From: Annona cherimola
Taxonomy: Eukaryota > Streptophyta > Magnoliopsida > Magnoliales > Annonaceae
NCBI GenBank assembly: GCA_030490835.1
Contig: CM059974.1
Location: forward strand, 5,587,501 to 5,651,500
DNA length: 64,000 nt
Direction of reading: 5' to 3'
This document shows, piece by piece, positions 45,570 to 57,061 of the stretch. A program made the translations under genes and the position numbers. How positions within the stretch are numbered: position 1 is the stretch's first letter; each line of letters opens with the position of its first letter. Below the pieces are notes generated by a model. It was given only the letters and a program-made list of their open reading frames with translations. It was not told where the DNA came from and searched no databases.

Positions 45570-48500
45570 TCAGTTGGAGAGGTGAGAATAACTGAGAACA
45601 TTAGGTGCAGCCTAATTTGTAGACAACACATGCTGTTAAAGAGCTGAATAATGAGGATGGAAGCAAGGGAAGCTGAATAATGAGGATGGGAGCAGCGGAA
45701 GCTGATGATGACAACTCGTGGACTGTCTCTACCGTACAATCACGTTAAGGTCGGCTTGCCAATAGGCAATACACGTTAGATCCTCCCCTTTTCGGTAACG
45801 TAAAAATTTCTGGAATTTTGGCATGCCGTGGAAAATAAAAATAAAAATATTTTAAGAAATGCATGGCTAATACGAAATATTAAAAGTAAAGTTGAAATAA
45901 ATAAAATAGTTAAAAAATAATTAAAATATAGAGATAAAATTAAAAATATATAATTGATATAAGCAAAAATTATTGGTTAAAAAATGTGCAAGCCATACAA
46001 TTCTCACAGTTTGCTATGGAATCCAACGTGGATATTTCAAAAAGTATGCGTACGAGCTCTTGTACTTTTTGTCACCGAAGAGCTTAGTTGGCATTGACTA
46101 GGGGTAGTAATTGGAGTAGACCTTAGTTGGCAATGAGTTGAGGTGGAAATTGGAGTAGGTCAACTTGTAATCCTGTCTTAATTTGATTTATTTTTGACTA
46201 TGTAAAATCAATGTATTTTTAACTAAGTACAGAGATAGATAAAAAATTTTGGTCTGAATTCAAAAATAAGGTCGGAATAGGTCAACTATATCTTGATCTC
46301 CCCCTACATATATTTATTTATTAAAAATTTAAGCCCATATTTAAATCTTATTATATTTTTTTAAAAAAATTTCATGTTTTTTATAATTAAGTATGTCGAC
46401 AATAGAAAATTTATCTGGAAAATAATACAAGAATCAATAAGAAGAATTTGGAGATATATAATCTATTCTAATAAACCTATTCTAAGAATATGATAAAGAT
46501 GACATTTCATGAGCCAATCGAGTGATTGATTAGATGGTTCTTGATCATAACTCACGCCGATAAATATAGAGTTGGTTACTGAGGTTAGTACTTAGTTTGT
46601 TTTAATCTCTTTGCTAATATGAAAATGGAATGTAATCAAAGGGAATGGAAGAGTCAAAACAATTAATTACCTAATTAATTTATTTTTTGATATTTATTTC
46701 CATATTTTAATCATTTTGATATCTTTCAATATTACCTTATCTATTCTGATTTTATGCTTATTTTATCCCCACTATATCTATTCTATTCAATTCCATTTCC
46801 ACCCTTCTCAATGCCAAATACTACGGAACATAAATTACAAATCATTAGCTACCTAGGATGTCACGGGTCATTTAGGAATTGTAACATTCATGCATCCATT
46901 TAATCATTCATGAAGTCCTAGATAGAAACATTGGATCCGCATTGTACGTACCTACATCATTATTAATTCACATGCTTACTCAGATGAAAAGCTAAAAGAA
47001 GGTTATCAAATATTTTAATATAAAAACATAAATTAATTTTTGAAATATTAAAGGGATACAAGGTGCACTAAAATTTTTAAATTTTTGGCAACCAGAATTT
47101 TCTGCCAAAAACTAAATTTTTCTTTTTACAGCAACAAAAAAACTAAAAATTTGGTAACTAAAGACAATTTTAATTGCTAAAATTTATAATGGGGGAATGT
47201 TCAATTACTTAAATTGACAATAATTTATTGTAGAGGAATGATTCAATACTTACATAAGTATTAAACTTATTGATTTTAAAACTTAAATCTAAACTATTTT
47301 TTTTGATTCATTAATATATATACTCCTAGCTATCTAGTATTACAAATTAGTACATATCTTTAATCCTCACAATATGGAGGAACCTACCAATACTCTCACA
47401 ACTAGTGTGAGAGGAAAATTTTTACCCCCATCATGGGAGGCGAGAGTCGACACATCTCCCTTTAGCGCCTGTGCCTGTGTGCTTTATTGCGTTGTAAAAG
47501 TATTGGAAGCAAATCTAAAGTATTTATTATATTAATATCTTATTTTGTCTTACTATAAAAAAAAATTATATTGAAAAGTTATATATTATAAAAAAGTTAT
47601 TTTTTGAAAAAAACTTATAGTATAAATATACTATATTAAAGTTTGCAATATCTGTAATTTTTTTATAATCATAAACAAATACATTGATAAACATAAAAAA
47701 TGATTTAGATTTTTAAAAATATTTTAAAATTGAAAAACAAAGAGTACGCGGGGAGGCTTCCATGCTTAAATAAGCATTAAATCACTATCCTTATGGTGAA
47801 TGTCATATAAACAACTAAAAAAAATGTTATTGTCAATAATTAATATTTTTAATACTTAGGCAATTAAATTTTAATTTAGTTGTAAAAATATTATCATAAA
47901 TAAAACAATTTCTTGCTTATCAAAATACTAGCATAAGTAAAGAAAACTTTTTTATAATTTCTTTACTAATAAATTTTTTTATTATATTAGGGAGCAGGAG
48001 GGTCAAACCCTTAACCTTGTGGCATGCACCCCTCATGTGTAACCATTAGGTACATTGCTAATAAAAACTTTTTAGTTGCGAATAAATGGTCAAAAAGTCA
48101 CTTTGTTGTAGTGATGGTTGATTTCATAATGAGATTAATTTGCTTAATTTGCATTTACTTTATCCATTGGCTCAATCTATATCGAGGAAGTATTTGACAC
48201 GAGGTAAATGGCAGGAATGGAATATGATAAATTTTGGAAAGTAAGAATATGATATAATATGATAGAAATAAAGTCGTAATGAAAAGAATAATTATATAAC
48301 ACTATAACAAATTTCACTTAATATAGCTATTTTTGACTACGTATGATATGTATTTCGTAACATTAAATATATTTTCGCTATAAGTATCGCTATAAATAAT
48401 TAGTAGCTTTTTAATGGTGGCATTTGATTAAATGTAAAGATTTTTACGTCTAATGAAATCAAAAGTATATTAATCTGTATGAAATGTCATAAATATTAAG

Positions 48501-48755
48501 GTGAAAACTACCGATGGGACATGATGCCTTGAGGAAGAAAGTTATAAAATAAAGAGTTTGTTTAGAAAATGATAAAACATTTTGTGGAAAAAAATTTAAA
48601 ATAGGAAAAAATGATGTGATGTAATAGGAATAATAGCGAAGAGTAAAAAAAAATAAAATTAAAATAGATAGGTTAAATATATGAATAATTATGTATAAAT
48701 GATTGAAAAGTAAAATAATTATCTAAGAAAAAGTGAAAAAATATTTTAAAAATAT
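45570..48755. repeat. Flank of the lost unit, without gene
   Basis: 45780-47000 matches 33280-34420. 47010-48400 is unique AT-rich DNA with no gene. 48410-48755 matches 34480-34950. No ORF longer than 60 codons with plausible composition occurs. Confidence 0.5.
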
Positions 48756-48779
48756 TGGTCAAGCTGAACAAAACTCGCA

Positions 48780-49370
48780 CTAACGAAATGGTGGAATCCC
48801 ATCCCTGCCAAATAGACGGATTCCATGAAAAATCAGAGCCGCTGATGACAAATGGATGCCATCAATCGAAAAATTGCAGAAATGCTGTCAAAACCCGCTA
48901 CGTCTTGGTTAATTTGGCCGTGCTGTTTAGCAGAAATCTAAACCAGAGGAAACAATTGATTCCCAACAAATTCCCGCGACAGCAAACCCACTTCAGATCT
49001 CCTCTGTTCCGCACCGGTTGCATGGACGAACCCAAGCAGAAAAACCATAAAATATAAAAGCAAGAAAAGAGATTTGTCACCTAGACTGCAAGAAGAACTA
49101 TCGACTGGAGACGAAGAAGAGGAGAAGAAATAAAGAGAAAGGTTATAACTCGTGCAACAGAGGAAGAGCGGCACCAGTCCGTCCTCCACGTCCTTGGCGA
49201 GGGCGACGCGCAGGGCCTGCTCCAGCCGAGTAACACCATGCCATTCTCTTCCCCATTTTCCAGCATACCCAAAGTGGAATAGCAGCAATCCTTTCACCGA
49301 CCCTTCCTCTTCCAATCCCACCGAATTTGCAGAAATAAAATCAGTAGTTTTTTTTTTTTTTTTTGACATA
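48780..49370 (-). other. Longer conserved fragment downstream of copy 5
   Basis: Near-identical to 34955-35525, open on the minus strand over 143 codons. Substitutions are few, and no frame-breaking difference from the copy-4 version was noticed apart from length variation in the poly-T. That is compatible with a coding function but equally with recent duplication. Confidence 0.4.
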
Positions 49371-49531
49371 TGGATTTGGCATCCTAAAAACAGCAGTTCT
49401 TTTTAGGGTTCTGGAAGACATTTACGTTTCTTTTTTACTAGAACACATAGATAACATACACATCCATAAGAAGCCGTATGCATGCATCTTGAAATTAAAT
49501 CGAAATCCTACAGACTAATTATATTATATAT

Positions 49532-50646
49532 TTAGGAAGAAGCATCTTGCATGGGTATAGCAAGTAGTGGCGCCTCCATCTGCAAAGTGATGCCTAATTT
49601 ACTGTTCATATCTATATTATCTAGGCTCGCCCCATCAGAAAGCCGCCACGAAAATGAATGAAGAAGAGAGGCCAACATGAGGTGCACCATCCGATATGCC
49701 AAAGGCGTTCCAGGGCAGATCCTACGCCCAGCACCGAATGGTATGAGCTCGAAATTTTGGCCCTTGAAATCGACTTTGGAGCCGATGAAGCGTTCTGGAC
49801 TGAAGGAGGTGGGTTGTTCCCAGGCATCCGCATCTCGCCCGATAGCCCATGCATTCACCAGCACTTGGGTGTGCTTTGGGACTGTAAACCCACATATCTC
49901 TACGTCGGATTCAGCTCTGTGAGGGATTAGGAGAGGAAGTGGTGGATGTAACCGGAATGTTTCCTTCACAACAGCTTGCAAGTATGGCAGCCGAACAATG
50001 TCCGACTCTTCAACCTCTTGCTCGCGGCCGATGGTTTCCATGACCTCTGCTTGTGCTTTGTCCATTACCTTTGGGTTTCGTAGCAGCTCTGCCATTGCCC
50101 ATTCCAGCGTCGCCGAGCTGGTATCGGTTCCTGCTACGAAAATGTCCTGATTGCCAGCAGAGATCCGAACAAAAATTTAAATTAAATGAAATTATATATT
50201 CTAATTACTAGCCGATCTACATACATATAAACATGTCAATCAAAACTTTTCAATCTAAAACTTTTCACTCTCCATAACTACTTTATTTTTAAATTATTTT
50301 TTCACATTTTCCTATACAAACTACTCTACTTTTCAATCATTTCTACACAACTATCTATACAACTAACCTATCTATTTTAACTTTATTCTCTTTACTTCTC
50401 ATCATTACTCCTATTATATCACATCGTTTTCTATCAATGTGACAACTTCTACCTCAAAAACTTTTCATCAAAAGTTTCACCCATAAACAAACACACCCTT
50501 AGTTGGAAGAGGTTGCCGACGATGGGAAGAGTGGCGGGGCCTGGTGGGAGGTTGCCATGGCCGAGCCTCTTTCTTGCGAGACTCAGTAGAACACAGACAC
50601 ATGGCAGTAGGAGAGAGGCGAAGAGCAGCAAAAATGGGAAACCCAT
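49532..50646 (-). pseudogene. CYP76-family P450, copy 5 (exon 1 mostly deleted)
   Basis: Exon 2 (50146-49532, 615 bases) is fully open with KETFRLHPPLPLL, PERF and PFGAGRRICPG. About 80 bases into the intron the sequence enters a left-truncated MITE (50226-50503), which ends at CACACCCTTAGTTGG inside what was codon 48 of exon 1. Only codons 1-48 (50646-50503) remain beyond it. Some 735 bases of exon 1, with the donor side of the intron, are gone. A deletion running from the intron into the MITE explains this. The canonical TATA box is retained at 50706-50716. Confidence 0.92.
50226..50503. mobile_element. Left-truncated MITE in P450 copy 5
   Basis: Family member starting inside the left end (GTCAATCAAAACTTTTCAAT) and ending AAACAAACACACCC. 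Its right junction with the P450 codons is the same as in copy 3, which means one ancestral insertion. Confidence 0.75.
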
Positions 50647-51325
50647 GCTGAGACTGATAAGGGATCAGTTAGAGAGGCGAGAGTCGCTTAGGCTGAGGAG
50701 CGGCAGCTTAATTTATAGACAGGAACGTTTGGAAACGTGAAAAAGTGTGGAATGGGAAAAATGTGGGAGACACGCAACGTACAGCCTCGGCTGCCTTGCG
50801 GCAATGTTTCTTCATACGAGCATGCGTTGCTAGCCATGCGATTTGCTGGCGTTTTTCAACGCCTGTGTACTGGCGTTAATCTGCCGCCTGTGGTATCCCG
50901 GGGACGTTTGGTAATCGAGTTTACCGCAGGAACGTGGGAATTCGCGGGAACGTGGGAATTCATGGGAACGGGCGGGCGGTCGGTTTCAGTTGCTATTGTA
51001 GGCTGTTAAATGCTCTGCTGATATTAATTGCTGTCTATAAGATTTCCTACCAGCGGCTGCATTTCAAGTTAATATAGTGGATATTGAAAAAAGCATTCTT
51101 TCGTTCCCTAAAAAGACATGTGCATCAAATAAAATCTCACTTTTTTACAAAAATTTTTATTTTTAAAAAGTATTTTTTGAATGGTCTTTCTCTCTCTCTA
51201 ATGAAAGAGAACTCGGTGCGCATATTAAAAATATACATTCAAACATAACAAACTAGATTTTTTTGTACAAAAAAAATTGATGTACTTGCAATTTTTGCAC
51301 GGAAAAAACTTTCAAAAATTATTTA

Positions 51326-53740
51326 TGTAACAGCCATCGTCCATCCGTTTATAAGAAACGGATGGAAACGGATGGGATTAATGGGCCATGCACATTCATT
51401 TCAAATTGATGGCAATTAATCCCAACCGTTTAGCAGATGGATTAGTATAAAAGGCGCAATGGTTTACGCCATTTGAAGAAGAAGAGAAATCACGCAGGAG
51501 ACAGACGAAGGAAGAAAGAATTTTGAATGTAAGCTGCGTCGAACCATTTTCTTTGTTAATCTCATCAATTCTATATTATACGCAAGTTATTTCATAGATC
51601 TAAACCATTAACGACATTTCTAGCATGAGTAATTAGTCACAGAAGTATTATTGAAATGTTTAATGTCGAAATTTTACTTATTTAAATGAGAAGTACCAAA
51701 TAAAGGGTATGAAATGATATATGATGAAATAAACGCACTTCTTAGCATAATCAGAGAATTGTGACCGTATAATAACAAGATAATTATATGATTAGCTTGA
51801 CTGCAAAATTTTAGATTGATCAGACTTATACAGTTTTAGATATAGTGATTTTACACATGATATAGAGTGGTAAATATGTATTTTAAGAGAAAAACACAAA
51901 AAAATTAATTACGGGAAAATATAGATGCAAAAAGAATAATCTGAACCATTACAAACATTATTTGAGATATTTTATAGTATATGTGATGAATTAATTCTGT
52001 TAAAAATTAGTTTATATGGCTATTTGAAGTGATATTTAATATTAACCCTTTATTAAACCCTTTATATTAAATCTGATGATAGAGATGTTATTTTGCAAAA
52101 TGGACCGTCCAGATTATAAAGAATAATTTTATAAGCTTACCCCTAAATTTTCAGATCAAACAGATATGTATATTAAGAGATATAAGACATTTTATTTGGA
52201 AAATTATGGACCGTTGAAAATAAACAAAAAAATGAATAAGCTTCTGGACTAGTGGGCTAAGCCCATCTGAACAGGCCCATTGAGTCGGAAGCCCAGAAAC
52301 CAAGCTTAAGCCCACAGAAATAAAAGCCCAAAGCTTAGCCCACTTAAACAGAGCCAGCCCACTATTCAGTCTGGCCCAACTTCCAACAAAGGATCCAGCC
52401 CACTAGCCTGGCCCACTGTTCCGGCCCGTCAGCAGCAGCCCACCGGCGACCGGCCGGCCGGCGGCGGAAAAAAAAAATCTGAAAAAAAAAATACAGAAAA
52501 TTATGAAAAATACCAAGAAAATTAAATTCAATATTTAGAAGCTTAAATGAGTTTAAAATTATAAATTTATGAAAAAAATGAAAGTTTATGAAGGTGTGAT
52601 AAATGGAAAATAAATAAATAAATAAATAAAAATATGAGAAAAATTAAAGGAAAATATCTAAAGAAGTATAAGTCCAAAATTATTTTTATATAAAAATAAA
52701 GTTGTTTAAAAGTGAATTAATATAAGAATAAATAGAAGAAAATAGGATTTTGACCGATTAAAATTTTGAGAAATTTTGAGAAAGTTGTAAATGGAATTTT
52801 AAATAATATTTGTGAAAATCAAAGTGAAATAATAAACATATTGTGATGAAAATTAGGAAAAGAGACTTGAGGCTACTACAAAAAAATTAGAAAAAAGAGG
52901 AGTTTTAAAGTCTACTCAGAGGTAAGTAAACTTTTACCAAAGCATGTCTTTGAAAATATTATGTGAATATTATGATTTGCTATGAAATGTGATTATTTAT
53001 TTTCTTTCAAATTTGTTTATTCAAAAATGAGCATTATTATTTCAAATTCATGTTTAGTAGTGAATTTAAGTGATGCATCAATTAAAATTCATGAGCATGA
53101 TGCATAATTGCATATTGAGTTTGCCGCCAATGAGTAAAGTAGTATGGTAGTACCTGGGTAGCGACCTCAGGACTACCAAAAGAGATGATTTAGCTCACGA
53201 ATGTGTAGCACGGCTGCACGCGAGCACAAGTAGATGGCAATACTCATAGTATGAATGCATGATTTAAAATTGACATATGTGTGCACGTCTATCAAGATGT
53301 TTTTTTATTACAGTTTGTTGTGCATAAAAGACAGTATATATATTGTATTTGTTTTTTTTAAAAAATATATGATTGAAAATGAATTTTAAAAAATACATTT
53401 TTACTTACTGAGCTTTCAACTCACATAATTTTTGTTTTCAGTGGAAAAACAGGGATACAATGCTATACTAGAGCCTTTATCAACATGGAAAAAAGGCGAA
53501 CCGAGCAGAGGAAAAGACAAAGAAGTTCAGAATTTTATTGAAATTTTCTTATAATGCTTGGTTATTTTGATTTTAGACACCGAAAATTTTATAATAACTC
53601 CTTAAGGAGCAAACTTGATATGTAATAGTTAAAATTTTTATGATTTTGCACCTTGGTATCTATTTCCATATTGGGAGATCTTATTTTCAGCTTTGACATA
53701 GTAGACCCTATTCACAACACCTCAAGGGTGGGGTGTTACA
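51326..53740 (+). mobile_element. Solo LTR (2.4 kb, Ty3/gypsy-like) in the left TIR
   Basis: Starts TGTAACAGCC, ends GGGGTGTTACA, and has a 5-bp duplication ATTTA (51321-51325 and 53741-53745). The right arm of the large element has the uninterrupted sequence (TATTTATAATTGAG inverse, about 62995-63010), so this is an insertion into the arm. It has a TATA-like box (TATAAAAGG, about 51449) and GC-rich GGCCGGCCGGCGGCGG near 52450. No internal domain remains. The size suggests a Tekay/Del-type chromovirus LTR, by analogy only. Confidence 0.85.
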
Positions 53741-53929
53741 ATTTATAACTGAGATTTTTCTTAAAGAAAGAGAAATATTTTAGGTGGATTAGCTGATTTG
53801 ATTAAATAGGAAAACACAAGACGTTAAAAAGTTTTAATGAGGTGGCACGTGTTTATAAGTTTATAAGGGTGAAAAGCGGGTTGGCTTTGATGGGCTTAAG
53901 GTTAATTTACCCGTTCCAAAACGGGCCCC

Positions 53930-54235
53930 GATCCTGTGCACCTGGGCACATACACCCTTTTTTTAATTTTTTTTAATTTTTTTTGTTAAAACTTTTAATC
54001 TAAGTGTATTTAGCATGTGTATAAATTTTTATCATTTTTGGAATATTTTAAATATTTATTTTTTATTTTTGAAAATCATTGTCATTTTAGTAATTTACTA
54101 AAACTCTAAAAATGGTAAAAATTTATACACATGCTAAATATACCTAGATTAACAGTTTTATAAAAAAAATTTCAAAATATATATATATGCACCCGAAAGC
54201 AAGTTAGCTAACTTGCTCCCAGGTGCACAGGATCG
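53930..54235. mobile_element. Foldback element in the left TIR
   Basis: Begins GATCCTGTGCACCTGGG and ends with the inverse CCCAGGTGCACAGGATC. The inner arms match through GTGTATTTAGCATGTGTATA. The counterpart in the right TIR is 62535-62822, so it was part of the arm before or while the arms became inverted copies. Confidence 0.75.
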
Positions 54236-55124
54236 AGCACTTTCAAAACCATGCAAAACATGTACTCAATAATGAATTTATATATTATTTAAGAGTGATA
54301 TATTTAAAATTTTATATGAATATATAATAACAAAAATCACTAAGCAAATATAATAATATATGGTAAAATTACATTTTTAAAACTATATAGTAATATAAAG
54401 AATATTTCTAAAAAAATTTAATAGCAAAAACAAAATAAAAGGAGAAAATTACATTTACATAAATGTAAATGGCAGAAATATAAGGACAGACATAAATGAA
54501 AATAATGTACTTTATTTATAATATAATTACATTATAATAAATCAATATCCAAATGTAAATATAAATAATATAAAATATACAAATACAAAGAAATATTATT
54601 TAGATATTATATAGATAATGTATTCTATAATAAATATAAAATGAAAAGTTTAGAATTTCTTCTCGGTTATTTTAATTTAAAAAAAGGGATACAAAACTAA
54701 CGTCATGTTTGTACACTTACGAAGCGTATACGGACGTCATGCAATTTTTTAAAACTAAAGGGCAATAATTTCAAGCTATAGCATTACGAGTTTGGAAATT
54801 GATGAATTAGAGCATTAGAAAATTTAACGCAGTAATGCACACATGCATACAAAATATTCTCACTGCTGCACATTTTCAGCTCTTCCATTTGAGTTTCCTG
54901 TTCCAAATTCCACCAATATCAAACAGTGTCACTTCTTGCCATTACAAGCACATCAATAATACCATTTTCTCAAGACATCTATTTACACAAAAAACAACTA
55001 AAATCCACCCAAGCATAAAAAAGCACAACAAATGAAACTACTATGGTTAACAAATATGCCGGACTTTCCAGAAGCAGTGTGGAAAAAATATCATTCCAAT
55101 TTAATAATAGAAATGGTTCATAAC

Positions 55125-57060
55125 AGAGAGCATGGATAATGGTGGAAAATGGGTTTGCGCAGTATGCGTGGTTGGTAGCTGACAGCGTGTACAACTAGTG
55201 TCAACCTTAATCACATCGTTGAAAGGCCCAACGGCTGCAGGCGCGGATGAGGCGTTGAATGGCGCAACGACTGCAGTCTCACCTGCGCAATGACAAGCTT
55301 CGCGCGTACACATGGGAAAGGGCAGAGCCGGTCTGCGTGACAAGATATGTGGGTCCGGAAGGAAGACCGGCGAAGAGAAATGGAAAAAAACGCCGCTAGA
55401 AGAGAAAAACAACCGTCTCCGACACTCCCCGCCACTCCCATTGATGCAGTGTCTATCGACAAAGAGGAAGATCTTGCCGACCAGATCTTACGCTCGCTCG
55501 AAGAGGTTGGGGTGGATACAGACGACCACCGAAATCTGCTCCTGTCGACGTAGAAGACATTACCTCTTCCGACTCGTCGCCGCCGTTGCTACTCCGGACC
55601 AGCTCACCACAAGATCGGTGCTCCATAATTCGTCTCAGACAGGTATTCTCTCTGAAACTCATTCAAAATAGTCATCTTCCCATTATCGGTGCAATCCTAT
55701 TATATTTTTTATATTTTCAAAATGTCCAAATTACCCTACACGCCCTTCTTCACCTTCCACAACGCAGCTACCTGTTCTCACAATCTGGCGAGCAACAGTT
55801 GCCACTAACCAGCGATCGCTGATCTTGATGCCGCCTGAAAATCCAAGATTCCTCTTCCAACACGAATTTGGTAGTTTTCAAAATGGCTTTACCCGGACTG
55901 ATCGCACGAAGCCGTTTAATCCAACTAACTGTCTTTCATGGTTCATGGGCTCGGGAGCTAGACCATTAGGAGTTGCATTCCGCACGTATAACAGCAACAG
56001 TCGGCACTCTTCCCCTTTCAATCGAAGGTGTTGCGTACTCAATCAATTGCATATAGAAATTAGAAAGCCCTTGCATATTAGAAATGAAAGAGTTATACTG
56101 TTATTTTTTAAAAATGTGAAAAATATTTTTAAAAAATAAAAATAATAATTCAGATAACCTTATTTTTAATATTTATATTCTTAATCATTATATATCTATT
56201 ATTTTATTCACTAATTTATTTCTAAACTCCATCTCTTATGTATTTAATTATAATCAAATACCTTCTTAATTAAGTGTTTCTCGCGTGAACCTCCAAATCG
56301 ATGTACTTCTTTAGCATAATTAGCCAGTATTAAAGAACAAATAATATAAATATTCAAATTTATTACGCCTTTATGGTTGTCCTTATGTGTGCCTAACTAT
56401 CAAATTAATAGTAGATAGATTTGAATTTTCAAGATTCATGAGGCTTACCTAACTATCCCTCTCAGCGCCTTCATCCTTTATGCATGCCTTTGTCTTAGGG
56501 TGCATTTTGTAATTAGAAAAAGAAATATAGATCTCTATTTTTTTCCTTTTTCTTTTAAAATCAATTAATTGACATTGTATTTGACTTTCCAATAAAACTG
56601 TTGTTATGATCATCTATATTTTAGTGACGATTTGTTTTTATAAATCAAGCTTATTTAATTTTATGTTTATTCACCATATATTTCTAATCTCAATATTCGG
56701 ACATGCTAAATTTATTTTCCAGTATCAGAATCGGATCGCCACTGTCTCTGAAAGCCCGATGTCGTTTCTCATCTTCATTAAATCCTACGAAATTTTGCTG
56801 ACTAACCCTAGAAAATCCATGTGCTTTCCATCTTCCTCGGAATCCATTTCTATCTCGAAAGATCAAAAAACTCCCCTCCCCACTTTAAAAAATCCTAGCA
56901 GAATAATTCATTTCTTTGTGGTCTTTTTTTATTTTATTTTTAGATACTTCGTGCCTTGATTATTTCTCTACGTCATGTATTCCCCTCTCGTAATCCTTTT
57001 TTTAGTTTTTTTCTCGATATAAACCTCCCGTGATCTTCAGGAAATATTAATTATTAACTA
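55125..57060. other. Core region left of the transposase; exon-like fragment at 55340-55640
   Basis: From 55345 a plus frame with codon-like composition runs through IDAVSIDKEEDLADQILRSL and EEVGVDTDDH, then continues after a one-base shift as VDVEDITSSDSSPPLLLRTS. It ends at a CAG/GTATTC splice-donor-like site (about 55640). The acidic, Ser-rich sequence is not recognised; it may be a captured host exon or a first exon of the element. The rest (55650-57060) is AT-rich with no gene. Confidence 0.4.
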
Positions 57061-57061
57061 A

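Noticed and set aside
47970..48070. AGGGTCAAACCCTTAACCTTG, similar to a fragment often seen in plant retroelements
   Set aside because: Too short, with no borders or coding domain to classify it.
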